From Antitrichia curtipendula (lineage: Eukaryota; Streptophyta; Bryopsida; Hypnales; Leucodontaceae), in the NCBI GenBank assembly GCA_951230915.1, contig OX579639.1, positions 22,320,001-22,384,000 of the forward strand: 64,000 bases of DNA, in the 5' to 3' direction. How positions within the stretch are numbered: position 1 is the stretch's first letter; every line of letters starts with the position of its first letter. The position numbers were made by a program, and so were the translations under genes. This document shows, in pieces, positions 12,451 to 25,659 of this stretch. Under the pieces are notes generated by a model that saw only the letters and a program-made list of their open reading frames with translations, had not been told where the DNA came from and searched no databases.

Positions 12451-14159
12451 TTGATAGGATAACTTCTCTTCTAGCGATCACCCATTCAAGGCAAGCTGAA
12501 GTGCAGCAGTACTCCACAAGAAGAAGGGTGGAAACTAAGAAGCTAGGTTTCATCAAAGAATGCCGCCGGTGGAACGAAACAAAGTACGTATAAGGTGGGT
12601 ACACCCAAAACCGCCACTTTTTGCTACTGAGCCTAATTACTATTAATAGACTGGGCAAATTTTCATATGTTCTTGTTGGCAAGTGAAAGCAGGTTGCCAG
12701 GTTCCAACGCACCAAAGAACGTGGCAATTGGATACTGTATGCAAAAATTATTAAGGAACAAAGTTTGGTTCTAAAAGCGTTTCTTCCACATAGGTACATA
12801 ATTGATTTTGGAGATGTACACAAAGTAAAGATGGCGGTTTAAGGTCAGTGGCACATTTGGGTGTACCTACTTTATATGCATCTTGTTGATTGTCCAAAAT
12901 TTGTGAGGTCAGGACATACAAAAGTAAATAGAAAATAGGGTAGTATGCTCTAAAAGTGACCATTTAAGGGCTGGTCTGCCTTTTTCATAGGTTTGCATGA
13001 ACATAAATATTTTTAACTCATTTTTCAAAGAAAGAAAAATAGATGCCAAACGTAACACAAGTGGTTTTGTATTTTTTGATGCATTTTTAAATTAGTTATG
13101 AAATTTTCAAAGATATATGTTGTAGGTACCTATTTGTGACCCTAGGTCCTCCAAAATGCATCTATTTGCAACTTCTAAAGGGATTTGAAGAAATCAAGGC
13201 CAATGATTGGCTCTTACAATAAAGAATATATATTTTTTTTATTCAATCAATAGCTAAAGAAGGCCATGTAAGGACCAAATCATATCCATTCAATACCTTT
13301 TTATAGGAGCCATTTCAAGAAGACGAGCACTATTAGAGCAAACTACCTTAGTACTTTGATTTTGCAACCTCATTGCAATGCTTGGCAAGCCATATTCACT
13401 ATTGAAGTGGATCTAAAAGGTTGAAACATTCCTAAAATTCTATTTTATTTGTCAACAATTCTCTCAAGACCAAACATGAGGGGCTTAACTTGTTGTTTAA
13501 AGGTTAAAGTAGGAAGTCCATTGTGGCCCCTTTGCCCAATAGGCATAAGACAAAAAATCAAGGTAACACCAGAAATATATGGATCAACTCATCTTTGAAA
13601 AAAGAAAGACACGTGGTACGCAGTCAAGCACAACAAAATAGCTTTCTATTGTAAATTCTAGGGGCTCCTAATTGCCCTTTTTGATGCTATTGTGACTCTC
13701 TTAATTTCCTACACACGTCCATTGACAATTCAAATGAAGCCCTTCAAATTGTAGAATAAGGAATCATTCTTACCATGTTTAGAAGTTGCATAGTGGTATA
13801 CATTGAATCCATTAATCCTTGAAGGTCCGGGGGTGTTTTTCAAGAAAAATTGTCAAAATTGCCATTTTTTAGTGTATTGCCTAAAATTGAAAATAAGAAC
13901 ATTTTTTTAACTTCAACCATACAAAAGTCTATTGTACTAGTATGATAATCTATTGAAAAAATTTCACCCATCTAACCACATGGATTGAAAATTTATAATG
14001 TTTGAAGTGAAAGAACAAAACTATTTTTCATTCTTGTGAAACATGGTTAGTAGACTTCAGGTCTTCTTGGAGTAATTTAAATCTCTCCACCATTGAGTTC
14101 TAAATCTTGCGTGAAATCTTGTTAGGCACGTTTATGCAAAATTTTAGAAGCAAGTATGG
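12451..14159. other. Intergenic DNA left of the giant element
   Basis: No gene is seen beyond the inverted-repeat element at 12589-12876. From about 12960 the sequence is AT-rich background. The stretch near 13830-14050 resembles the TTAACCCC MITE family. Confidence 0.4.
12589..12876. mobile_element. Small inverted-repeat element, about 290 bp
   Basis: The left arm TATAAGGTGGGTACACCCAA (from 12589) is matched in inverse by TTGGGTGTACCTACTTTATA (ending 12876), with two mismatches in 20. There is also inner similarity (accgcca / tggcggt). This looks like a MITE, but no target duplication could be fixed. Confidence 0.5.
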
Positions 14160-14167
14160 AGTTTAGC
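14160..14167 (+). repeat. Left target-site duplication of the outer element
   Basis: AGTTTAGC lies directly before the CAGGGTTGTC terminus. The partner TGTTTAGC is at 56363-56370. Seven of eight bases match, and 8 bp is the hAT superfamily target length. Confidence 0.75.
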
Positions 14168-14179
14168 CAGGGTTGTCTA

Positions 14180-14720
14180 TCCGGACGTGACGTGGGCTTT
14201 TCACGTCCGGATGTCATGACGCGTCCGTCCTGACGCGTCACAGCCCGTTGCTGATACTGACGGGACCATCCGGAGCGCGGATGAAGTCTGTCCATTCTGC
14301 GACGGCGTCGGGCCGTCTCCTGGACGGTGACTCCGTCGCCAAATGGACATCCGTCTCTTGGATGGAGAGCCCGTCTGTGGACGAAGAGGCCGTCCGCTGG
14401 ACGGAGAGTGGGTCGCTGGACGGTAAGCCGTCCTCTGGACGAAGAGTCCGTCGCTGCACGATAAGCCGTCCTTTGGATGGAGAGTCCGTCGCTGGACGGT
14501 AAGCCGTCCTCTGGACAGAGAGTCCGTCGCTGGACGGGAAGCCGTCCTCTGAATGGAGAGTCCGTCGCTGGACGATAAGCCGTCCTCTGGACGGAGAGCT
14601 CGTCTCTGGACGGAATTCTCATCTCCAGGACGGTAATCCGTCCTTTGGACGGCCTCTCCGTCCTCTGGACGGGAAACCGTCCCGTCCCCTGGACCGGAAT
14701 ATCACAGGACGGGACAGTCG
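14180..14720 (+). repeat. CGTCC-type array: outer left subterminal and hAT-A upstream array
   Basis: About 25 degenerate units of about 19-20 bp of the form CCGTCC-nnn-GGACGG, each a quasi-palindrome rich in CpG. They occupy the region between the left terminus and the hAT-A TATA box. Arrays of short motifs near the ends are the normal binding sites of hAT transposases. Confidence 0.85.
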
Positions 14721-14744
14721 CCGCTTGGACGGTTTCGTTGGCAA

Positions 14745-14815
14745 GGCTGCGGGTTTAGGGTCCATCCCATCAGCCGTCACTCCGTCTAGCTGGGTTTAGG
14801 GTTTAGAATTTTAGG
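14745..14815 (+). promoter_or_regulatory. Telo-box-like motifs before hAT-A
   Basis: GGGTTTAGGGTCC and GGGTTTAGGGTTTAG occur just upstream of the TATA-like box. AAACCCTAA telo-boxes are common near plant transcription starts. Confidence 0.45.
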
Positions 14816-14830
14816 GAGGGCTTCAAGGTG

Positions 14831-14839
14831 TATATTAAG
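14831..14839 (+). promoter_or_regulatory. TATA-like box of hAT-A
   Basis: TATATTAAG lies about 215 bp before the ATG at 15054. The position agrees with the TATA-to-ATG spacing of the other seven modules (about 150-230 bp). Confidence 0.6.
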
Positions 14840-15053
14840 GACTTCTGCCTATTCAAGATTACTTTCCCTTGCTGATTTTGCCTTTCATGACTTGGTTGGA
14901 GTACAACCATTGCAGTAGAGCGAAGTCCAAGAAGAGTGTGTTGTGGTGGCACTTGTTGTGAGAGCAACAAGTGTTGTTTCCACATCACATTTCAAACAGA
15001 ATACTAATCTTTTTTTTGGTGCAGGGGCAGGTAAAGGAGGACAGATAAGAGCA

Positions 15054-18000
15054 ATGGGTGGAGCAAGATCACAGTGGGAACCTTGGTACACACTACGGCC
15101 AGATGGAAAAGTTGTTTGCAAGTTTTGCGAAGCTTTGCTAAGCTATCGAAAGGATCGGTTGCTTTTCCATTTGGGATATAGACGAAATGACACCCTCTTT
15201 GGAGTGAGAGCGTGCACTAAAGTCAATGCAGCCGTGAAGGTAATGTTTTTTAATTGTGGAGGACATATACCTACGGACACTTCGCATGGAACTGGACGCG
15301 ACATGGAAGTGACATCACCATCAACGATACTACCAAGTGTAGTACGTGGTGAGCAATAACATGATGCTTCAATCTCGGCAAACGATGGAGGAGAAAACAC
15401 TGGGGGGCAAAGCTCTCAAGTACGATCATCGGAGGCGCCCAACCCTAGTTTGACCCATAGTTGATCGATGAGGCAACTGTCTCTACAAGAAGGACTGAAC
15501 GCATCAAATAAGCAAGTACTTGACAAGAAGTGGGCTAAGTTTTTCTACGAAGCCAATATACCATTCAATGTAGTGAGGCATCCTGCTTTTCTGGATGCAG
15601 TGAAATCAACATCGGAATCAAGAGTTGGCTACAAACCTCCAGCGTACCATGCACTTTGTACAAAGCTCATAAAATCTACAAAAGACGAAGTGGCAGCAAT
15701 TGTAGCAGAGAAGACGAGGGCACCAATCCACAAATATGGCGTTACAATATGCTCTGATGGATGGGACAACGTTATACATCGACCATTGATGAATGTCATG
15801 TTGGCATGTACAAGTGGAGAGTTTTTTCTTGGATCGATAGACACAACAGGCGAATGCAAAGATGCTACTCACGTGGCTAATTGCATGGGTGATTACATTG
15901 ACGAGGTAGGGGCACAGAACGTGGTACAAGTTTGTACAGACAATGCAGCAAACATGTTGGCCGCTGGCGCTCTGTTACTTCATAGATTTCCACACATATA
16001 TTTTCAAGAGTGTTCAGTACATGCACTTGACCTTCTACTTGAAGATTGGGGAAAACAAGATTGGATTACAAGTATGGTCAAGAAAGCCAAGTCAATTGTG
16101 AAATACATTCGAACGCATTACATGCCACTTGCAATCTTTCGACGACATTCTCCTAATCACGTTTTGAAAAATCTCGTTCAAACACGCTTTGCTACCATGT
16201 TCCTCATGATCGAACGTTTGGTGGAGGTGAGGGAAGCGATAGAATTGACAGTCCACAATCCGCAGTGGAATGAGTACACGCGGAGATTGGCATCCAATCA
16301 AAAGCAAAGAAAAGCTAACGATGTGCGACGATATGTGCGAACGGATGAATTTTGGAGGAAATGTTTGAACTTTGTGTACATAGTGGAGCCCGTGTTGATT
16401 GCTCTTCGAGAGTTTGATGGCAAGCACCCGTGCTTAGACAAGGCATGGCTTGTAATGAAAAAGGTGGAAAAGCATCTTTTATCTTTGGAGGATCCACCAT
16501 TTTCATTAGAGCGGAGATATGCAATTTCCGCCACCGATGATTTCTACAAGCGTTGGGACATGCTTAGGACAGATTTGCATTACGCTGGGGCTCTATTGAA
16601 TCTCTTTTTACTTGACGAAGTCATGCTAATGGATGATAATGAGGCAAGAGAAGCCATACTGAGAGTTTTGCGCAAATTGGCTGTTGGATATCAAGCATTT
16701 GCTTCAGCTTTGTCTGAGTACCAAGCATTAGAGATCGGCGAGGCATTTTCGGTGGACTTCCTGATGTAAACGCTTTGAATTTGCAACCTCACGAATGGTG
16801 GGACCTTCTCGGAGCCGGTGCTCGTACACTTGCACCGATTGCCAGAAAGATCCTCGCGCAAGTGTGTTCTGCATCATCCTGTGAACGCAATTGGAGCATG
16901 TATTCGTTTGTCCACAACAAATCACGCAATAGATTGACATCAGAGCGTGCTGAGGAATTGGTTTACATTTATACCAATTCCAAGACTCTTAGAGAAAGGG
17001 CTGTAGCAAATCCGACAAGGTGGTATACTGAAAACATGATGTCAGAGGATTCCATGACAGATGAATCTGATGGTCTAGACCGTGGTTCGGTTCTCTCTGA
17101 TCCCAATGATGACGATTCAGATGATAGTTCTAATGACGACGATGAGCCACCGTTTGATAGATTTCGTGGGGCGGGAGGAGTGTGTCCTCTAATTGATGCA
17201 TCCGTATTTGACTTTGAAGAGGGGGATAACAACGACAATGTATACGAGGGACATCAAAGAAGTCCACCACGAATGCCACAAACGTGGAATGCTGGGCCAA
17301 GTGGGGGCAATACAAATGAGGACGTTGTGGCACCGAGACCACTAAGTCCAGACCCTATGGATGTACAAGTTGATGCCACAATAGAAAGAGATGGTGTTGA
17401 CGTTCAAAGAGGACGTGAAGAAGACGTAGTAGTACCACCGTCATTGCCCATGAGGACCACCCGCAGTGAAGGGACCCCTCAAGGTGGAGAAGCACATATG
17501 GCCCCTCCAAATCGAGTCTCGGTTGCATAAAGGCAAATAACCCATATTTAACTAATTATGGACAATTACACCAAATGTGGACAAATTCATAGTCTAAATT
17601 CACCTGAAAAAACAGGAAAAAATGATTTGAATGGTAGAAAAGTGTCAGCGGCCCACCCATACATTGTCTACCTCAAGTGTTTGTCTAACAAAATGGATTC
17701 GAATAGGACCATTTGACTAATATAAATTCGAAGTGACATAACATAGTAATAAATGGAACAGTGATAGCAGAAGAGATGCCTATAACCGTGCCCCACGACT
17801 GTAAAAGCAAATCCTCAAAACAAATCCAATCAACAATATCAAATCATTTTCCAATCTCGAACATAAAACACCCTAAGCCCATAACATGTATCAGTCGGCA
17901 GCTGATAAGAGAGTCCATAATAACGGAAGAAGTCATACATAAACGGAGCAATGAATATCAGAGCAGTACCATTGAACAATCCAAGAGTGCAATAAATCCA

Positions 18001-19200
18001 AGTAGTGAGAAATTGCTCGTGCAGAAGCATCATATATAATCAAAGCAGATATGACAACACCGGCATATTAAGTATTGCACCAAAAGGCTAGCCGGAAGAC
18101 GACAAAAAAAGGAATAAATTAAGCTAATACTGCAGTGCCCACATAAGCTAACTGTGTTGGCCGTTTAGGCGACAGTAACTGCAAATAGCCGGGGCATCGC
18201 CCCCAAGAAAGGGTGATATAAAGTTACTCGGCAACATACAAGCTCACACCTAGCACCCCCATCCAAGTGCTAATATAGACGAACGGAGTCATCCGTAGAA
18301 CAAACATGAAGTACTGTTTCGGCTGACAGCTGAAACGCACATCGAAGTGCTGACGCCGACAAGTGAAGTAATCCACAGAATCGACAAGATGTACACAATC
18401 GGCTGGAAGCCGACACAAACTCGGAGGGCTAAGCCAGACGAGCAGAATCACATGCTGAACTGACGGTAAGTAATTCCTATCGGAGAAGATGTATTCAGTC
18501 TGAGACACCACCATCCAAGTATTACCGGGTCGACCGGAATCCTGAGAAGAACGGACCAAGACCGCTATATCGACTGGCAGCCGACATCCCCCGATAGGAT
18601 TTAATGCCAATATTGGAAAATCTACAAATCCAAAGTTCATCAAGGCCGTCTAGTTCCGACGTCCGTCCACACGAATCAACTTCGTCGATAGGTACACGAT
18701 TGGCTGGTATGGTGTCACAGCGTGTGACTAGAAATACGACTTCATTGCGGCCACCTGTACATGCCAATAATCGAGGGAAGCGTCCACGACCACAAGGTAC
18801 TACTAGTGAACGTGTGAGTAGTAAAACGCGTAGAAGGCTGAGGAGGGAAGAAGCGGCTTCCCAACCATTTTCAAGAGAAGTTCAAACAGGAGGACCCAAT
18901 ACAGATGGCATTATGGACGCAATGGGCCAACGACCTCTTCGGACGTTGTCTTCTATAGCTCGACCACAACGAAACCGCAATTCCGAGGCCTCCAGCGAAA
19001 GTAGTAGTGCAACATCCAATGATGATGGTGAATCCATCGGTGGTACTATAGGTGAAGATGGTGAGGTTCCAGGAGATAGTGATTACAGGGGGCCGGTGCC
19101 TCGACAAGGTCCACTCGAAGAAATTGGTGGTAGTGAATCAATAGTACAAGAAGCAAATGCAAATACTTCTATGCGCATTCTTAGGCATGGAAGACGTTGA
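15054..19200 (+). pseudogene. hAT-A transposase (BED, DUF659, hAT C-terminal), broken
   Basis: This would be the cut-and-paste transposase of the outer element. A BED-type zinc finger (VCKFCEALLSYRK...) follows the ATG at 15054. The RNase H-like DUF659 core lies in 15468-16769, with CSDGW (residues 95-99 of that stretch) and CTDNAAN. The C-terminal dimerisation block CSASSCERNWSMYSFVH lies in 16775-17530, and a charged tail with PNTDGIMDAM in 18604-19200. Breaks: in-frame TAA at 15357 and TGA at 15462, a frameshift at about 16735-16750, and a 1.07-kb insert at about 17530-18600. The order matches hAT-B (35316-32041), including the tail motif PNTDG. A T-rich stretch ending in GCAG before the ATG could be a 5' UTR splice acceptor. 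It is not functional as it stands. Confidence 0.88.
17530..18600. other. Insert in the hAT-A tail, about 1.07 kb
   Basis: The hAT-B tail is continuous, but here the equivalent coding sequence stops at about 17527 and resumes at about 18604. The insert is first AT-rich and then, from about 18060, contains repeated 'cggctg...gccgac' motifs. No ORF or clear terminal repeats were found, so its class is unknown. Confidence 0.6.
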
Positions 19201-20535
19201 ATGTTTTTGAAAAGACAATAGGGTCTTCATGTTTTCAAATGCAATGGTTTTAGCGGCTCAATACCTTGCATATTGAAATCAGCATTAATATGAAATATGA
19301 CTTTTGTTCCTTTCATTCTCATAGAACTGTTTACCCCTAAAGTCCCAAAGTCATTACACAAAAAAACCCGCAAAACTGTCTTTTCTCTTGCATTTGCCTC
19401 AACATACGGAAAAAATGTTTTTTACAACATCTAACCGTAAGATCTTATACTTCACATGTTTTTTATCACGTGGTAAAAATTTCATGACGTTTGACCGAAT
19501 AGATTGAAAGATATTAGCATTCAAACTTGGAAAAACTAGTTTTCTGAATGCTAGCTTTGCAATTTTAGATTAACTTTCACTGAGTGTGATTTATGGAAAA
19601 TTGGGCCTTTGGGGCACTATTGTTTTTGAATTATTTTTTTGAATATTCAAAAATCGAGTTCAAAATTTGAAAGGATTATTGCAATTGAAAACTATGTTTG
19701 CAATCCAAATAACACAGTGTGGTGTTTTTTTCATGTATGTTTTTTTTTTTTCAAATTTCATTAAAATTAAAATTATAAAACTATAATTTGTGTTCATTCA
19801 TTCATTCATTCATTTATGGCCCCAGTTTCAGATTATTCTCATACATATTATAATTGATAAAATTTGATTTCCATGTTTAGCTTTATAAAATCACAATAAA
19901 ATCAATTTTCCATTGAATTTTCTGGAAAAAAAAAGCATAAATAGAAAATGAATTCTTACGTATGTTGAAAAATATTAAAATATTATGCTGATTTTCAATA
20001 AAAATATAAATTTGGTTTGATAGTCAAATTTGACTTCAAGCTTTTCTTTGTGGTTGTTTACTAGTTTTGGGCATGAAAAATTAAATAAACAATTGAAAAT
20101 TTTTCTGACTAGAAATCTCTATTGATATTTGTACCTCTTGTAAAAAACTAAAAATTTAGAATCTCTTGAATTGTTTTTTCTATTTTTACTTATTTATGGC
20201 ATGAAGTGCAACAAAAATGTTGACAATTACAATTTTGCACAAAACTAATTGAAATTTCTTATAGTGATATACAATTCAAAGTTTTTAGTACTAAAGATAT
20301 AAGATGTGTGTTTACACGCAATTTAAATGATAAAGTTAGGGAAGACAAGAAATTTTTTACAACTCAATGTTTAGGTAAAATACATTTATAACTTTATATA
20401 AACCAAAATGAGTACAAAATGCATTGAAGCCACAAAGTGTGCTACATTGCTATGGATGTCCTCAAGCCCATACTATAATAACCGCATGTACTAAGTGAAC
20501 ACTAATTTTGCAACTACATGGTAATACACTATTAT
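19201..20535. other. AT-rich spacer inside the outer element
   Basis: It lies between convergent hAT-A and kinase A and holds no gene. It begins with a TTTACCCCTAAAGTCCC sequence (about 19331) like the TTAA MITE family and has an ATTC microsatellite at about 19793-19815. Confidence 0.5.
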
Positions 20536-22197
20536 CTAATCTTCATTGCGCGCCTGCTCTTCTTGAAGGTCTTGTTCTTTGCGGGCCTCGCGGTAGCAAT
20601 CCATGGGTGGTGTCCAAAACGTTGGAGCACCACTTAGACGTTGCACGACTCCAGTCACCGAGCGTCGTTGTAGTGGCTCCGCCTTGCACAATTCACCCAA
20701 CATGGTTTGAAACGTACCAAATGCCGTAAGGTCCGGAATCATATCTACATTTCCGTGATCTTTTTTCCATACCTTCATAGCCAATTTCCCTATGGAGTAT
20801 CCGTCCGTGTGTATACTAACACACGGTGGCTTAACCCTGCGAGTAGGAGATGATGAAGTTCCTGTCTCTTCAATCAAGTACATCAACTCAGGAGCCACCC
20901 ACCAACGTTGCGCTCGGGTTGCCTGAAACTTCCTTGGACAATTGAATTGGTAAAGAGAAGGGGTTTCTTCGTTGATGCGGCTACCCATTCCCCAATCACA
21001 TAGACCAATCCACACGGTTCTTCCATCATCATTCGGAAAATGAAGCATAATGTTCTCTGGTGTGATGTCATTGTGCAATACAGAGCACTGTTGCACTGCA
21101 TCCACAATGCAAATCATCGCCCACGCAAGTTCAGTGCGCTTGCGTCTATATGCCATGAGTCGTTTGGCTTCTTGCATTGATTGGGGAGTTGCATAGTAAG
21201 CCAACTCCCCAATTTCATCTGGATCTCGGTTCTTCTCATCAAGGGTAAACATGGCGCCGAGAGTACCGCCATTCCACCATTGCGAATAACACTCCATGGT
21301 CATGTCATTTATAACAAAGAATTTGATGACCCCTGCATGCTCGCATGGACATACCAATGCCTCGATGGACAACTTCTCCCTGGACTTCTTCAATTCATCT
21401 ACGCGCAAGGCTGACTTCCCAGCTAATTCCATATTCTCGGGAATATGTTTTGAATTTTGAACACATACTTTGTGCACCCTCCCATGCCCCCCTTGTTTGC
21501 TATGGCCAGACAAAGGAACCACCACCACTCCTCTTTCAAGGAAAACCACTCCTCCTGCAGCTTGTTGACCAAAGGCCAAGTTCTGACTTCGTTGAAACCA
21601 CGGAGCGGAACGGATGTTGCTTGAAGACAATCCACGCACTGCATCATGCCACCAATACACCTTCTTGTGCAACAAACTCAATGCTTGTTGTCTGGGCACT
21701 ACACTCTTCTCAAAGCCTTTTATTTTTTCCGCAACTTGGGCAAGGTTGAAGATACACGTTTGCACTTGTGACTCCAACCAATGATCGAAGCATTCTTTCG
21801 TGCGGTCTTCATGCCACTCATCCGCGCTCATTGTTGTCTAGAACATGTGGTGGAACTTTTGTTTAATGTTATCCACTCCCTGTAATCCGCGTGAGACGTA
21901 TATTGAGTTCAACTGCAAAATCGAATACTGATCAAAAAATTGCAACGCCACTTCATGCAATTTTTGCGTTGCACCTTTGCTTGGCCACTTCTCTGGATTT
22001 GTAGCCTTGTGCCTCCTTCGTTGTTTTTTCTTCCCCTTCAAAGACTCTCCGCCCCCCACAGCAGCTACAGACCCTTCTGCAGCTACGGCCTCTGAAACGG
22101 GCTCTGGTGATTCCGCATCCGGGTCCATAACCGGTGCATCTCCAACACCTGTCCACCAATCATCAACCTTTCTCTTCGAGAAATCGCGACCAGCCAT
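20536..22197 (-). pseudogene. Kinase A: HND-type protein kinase cargo, one in-frame stop
   Basis: A predicted Ser/Thr-type protein kinase with a long N-terminal extension. From ATG at 22197 (MAGRDF...) the frame runs 554 codons, against 551 residues for intact kinase B, with a single TAG at 21838-21840. The kinase fold is complete: glycine loop SKQGGHGRV, a Lys in AGKSA, the catalytic loop VLHNDITPENI (HND instead of the usual HRD), DWG instead of DFG, VAPE, then YSIGKL. The pre-kinase block VQTCIFN is shared with kinase B. The stop could be a nonsense mutation; the protein from MSADEW (21831) would still hold the whole kinase domain. It sits convergent to hAT-A and divergent from RING-A. Confidence 0.85.
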
Positions 22198-22397
22198 CGT
22201 GACAGTAACAAGTAACAAATAATCAAAATGAAAGGAATTAGGAATTCGGCTTCCACAAAGTGAAAAACCGCCCCCCTTATTCCTCAAAACAGCCTCTATC
22301 CAGCACCCGCGCTCGCAAGCAAGGACTGCAACCAATCCAAGACAAGAGAGCACCGTCAGAGCAGGAGAGACTATGGCGAAAGTACCCTAAAAACAGT

Positions 22398-22405
22398 CTT
22401 ATATA
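22398..22405 (-). promoter_or_regulatory. TATA box of kinase A
   Basis: TATATAAG on the minus strand, about 200 bp before the ATG at 22197 and directly downstream of the GC-rich array. Confidence 0.65.
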
Positions 22406-22619
22406 CCCATTTCACGTGGCCGGGGTGAACTGACTCCCTCGCTCGGCCCTCCGGGCCGACCTTGTTTTCCGCACCATTCCTTTTTTGCAAATTATGAATT
22501 CATAAAGACCCCTAATTAGTTCAATCACATCAATAATAACCCTGGATCGGCCGAAAATAGAGGGCTTTTTTTTATATGCACCCCTGGTAAGGCCGAGCGA
22601 GGGGGTCAATCCACCCCAA

Positions 22620-23150
22620 TCATTCACGTCGACGGACAGGCCGTCGAGAGGACGGACAGAGCGTCCAGGGCCGTCCAAGGCGTCCAGAGGACAGGAAGGC
22701 CGTCCAGAGGGCCAAGCCGTCTAGGGGCCAAGCCATCCAACCCGCGGACTGGCCGTCGAGAGGACGGGAAGGGCGTCCAGGGGGGGAGACCGTCCAGGGG
22801 CCAAGCCATCCAGCCCGCGGACTGGCCGTCGAGAGGACGGGAAGGCCGTCCACGGGGGGAGACCGTCCAGCCTGCGGTTTTAGGCCTGAGGACGGGAAGG
22901 CCGTCCAGCCCACGGACTGGCCGTCAAGAGGACGGGAAGGCCGTCCACGGGGGGAGACCGTTTTGCCTGCGGATTGCTTGGCCTGAGGACGGGAAGGCCG
23001 TCCAGCCCGCGGACTAGCCGTCCAGGGGGCCAAGCTGTCCAGCCCGAGAACTGGCCGTCGAGAGGACGGGAAGACTTTCGAGAGATGGGAAGGCCGTCGA
23101 GAAGACGGGAAGGTTGTCGAGAAGGCGGGAAGGTCGTCGAGCGGGCCATT
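22620..23150 (-). repeat. CGTCC-type array upstream of kinase A
   Basis: Tandem degenerate units (GGCCGTCGAGAGGACGGGAA type) arranged in larger repeats of about 70-80 bp. It is CpG-rich in an AT-rich setting. Long ORFs across it are artefacts of the repeat. Confidence 0.85.
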
Positions 23151-23153
23151 CAA

Positions 23154-25655
23154 AACAGTGCTGGCCGAGTGTAATTCATTTCTAATCCTTGTTCGGAGAA
23201 TTTTTCATTTATGTGGTTTGGCACTCTCAGACTTGTCAGGACATGTGTCTTCCCTCTCAATCAGGCATTAGACTACGGTGGCGGGTAGTTTAAGAGTGCT
23301 AACTTAATGTTCACACTTGTTTCAATTAGAGGACAAATAAATACCAGAGATGACATTCAAATGCTCAAAAAACAAGGTTTATTGCTCATTTAGAATGGAA
23401 TTATATTTTGTTGCACGTAAATAATGGAAAAAACATAGAAAAAACCATAGAAGGTCAAATTGAAAACTTCTTAATGTCAGTCCTAGAATGTTCTATTTGG
23501 ATGTTCATGTTAACATTTGATTCATTCTAATTGCACCCATTTTCACGAAAGTTGTTGGCATTGGCCAATGTTTTTTTTACAAAAATCCCAGAATCTCGCA
23601 ATCCCTTAAAATAATTTATATTCTGTAGGGCTCAAATTCGAATTCAAATGAATTTTATCAATTATAACTTGTACAATTTCACCTTTGGAATTATTGTATT
23701 TTGATTCCATCCTTCCCTGCATGTAAGTGCACCTGACAATTTAGTATTTTGTTGAATTTTAAACCCTGTCTACACTAATATACTAAACTCAAAGTCTCAA
23801 ACGTACAAACATTCAATAACTTACTAAGCTTGGATCAAATATACAAAGACCAAGACAAAAACCACCCTCTAAATGCTCTAGTTAAAGGTAGTAAGATTAA
23901 AACTCTGAAATGGTTAATTATGAAATAAGTGAAAGACCTCCTAAACAACATATGTCATATGCATATCATTGATTAATGTAAAACATTGTTTTGGCTTTCC
24001 ATTCATACATTACAAAAAAAGAATGTAGCCCTATACATCTAAACTTAAGAATGTTTTACCTTCTAAAGATATTGTTATGCTGTTTTTTGGTGTCTTCAAT
24101 ATGTTTTATAAAACTTTGATTTTAAATCATTAATCTATTTTTTTCCAATTCAAACTTCAAAGACTACATCTCGATCAAGTTTTGCACTTATAATGCCAAC
24201 TAAAAAAAGGAAGAACATTTTTCGTGGTTTCCGGTCCATGCTAGGTTTTGAAGTAAATCCTATAGGCCAATACCCTAAATCCCAAACCCTAAACCCTAAA
24301 CCCTCTTCACTGTTGCAATTTTAAGAGTATTTGATGTTCAAGTTTATGTAACTATAGCAAATAAGAGTGGATTGGTGTAATAAAATTGAAATGCAACATT
24401 GAGTATATGAACTTCACATTTTTATGGTCTCTATATTTTTTTTATGGCTTCTAAATTATAAAGCAACTAGCGGTGAATTATTATAGTTTTTCATGTGGAT
24501 TGTTTATTAATTGCTTATGTAGTACCGTATGTTAACCACTAAATTGACTAAAGTCCCAAGGCCTCTTTTCCATCCTATATCTGAAATAAATTGCCATTTC
24601 TATAGTAAAGAATGTAAAAAATAAAATGAATGTGTTTAGGACTTTAGGCCTTTAAGGTGCACATCTACTTGTAGTATGTAAGATCTCATACTAGAGTACT
24701 AGAGTAGTGTTCAATTGACCGGAAGAAATTTCACAAACTTTGCCTATATAGAATTGTAGATTGCAAGATATTTACAATAAACTTCAACCTCTGAACGCCC
24801 AACGACATCATTTAGTGCCAATTTGATGGCAATTCAATCACTTCAATGAGATGGAAAGATTGTAGAAGCGTTCAATTCATTTTTCGGGGACCTTCCATGT
24901 TGAATTACAAAGTGTATCCAAATGATTTTGTAGTCTTTCCGATATTTGCCTCCGCGTAATTTAGAGTTTAGGAAAAAAAAAAAAAAAAAAAATGCTACTT
25001 TAGTGTATCTTGGGAAGTTGTTGCTCCTTACTCTAAATCTGAAATTTCTCCCCCAAATTGATATTTTCTGAGTTTGAGTCTAACTAGCAAGCAAAAGTTC
25101 ATTTTCTCTAGTTCCTATTTTATGTAAAATCCCCCAACACGACCCTAAAAATGAAATTTCATTATTGCGATTTGCACTTCGAATGTGTTTTTAATGTCTA
25201 CTACATTTAGTACATTCTAAATAAATCATGAAATGGAAATTAAGTTTATACTATGATGGATTCTAATGTCATTATCCTTGTGATATAAGGTAAACCTGCC
25301 TATGACAGGCAGAATGACTGATTTGTTGTATTGCCTTTAGCAAAAATAATCAAATTTTTTCCATACAAAGACACATGTGAGAAATGAAGAACGCAACTGG
25401 AATTTTATTTTTTGGATTAAATATGATTTTTTTTTGAATTTTTGAAGTGTACTGTCCAGTAAGCCCAAAAGAGTTTGTAGACTACCCCAAATCAGCAGAA
25501 AATTGTTTCCATGATGGTCATCTTCCCACCTAAAACAGTCATAACATTTTCTAAGATGGCTACAAGACTTTCTAACATGGATATGACATGAAGAAATAAA
25601 AAAATTGCTTTTTACTAAAAATAAAAAATAAATTTTCAAAAAAATAAAAATAAAT
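23154..25655. other. AT-rich spacer between kinase A and RING-A
   Basis: No gene is recognised. It contains a short telomere-like AAACCCTAAACCCTAAACCC run near 24285-24304 and a poly-A tract near 24972. It separates two divergent cargo genes whose arrays flank it. Confidence 0.5.
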
Positions 25656-25659
25656 TTTT

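Noticed and set aside
14280..14720. CRISPR array or satellite
   Set aside because: The genome is eukaryotic, units are contiguous and degenerate without unique spacers, and they end at promoters and element termini.
22620..23153. Long Pro/Ser/Arg-rich ORFs over the CGTCC arrays (also at 14122-14622, 25636-26082 and 55707-56357)
   Set aside because: Open frames arise from the repeat period and high GC. They have no promoter, domain or conserved partner.
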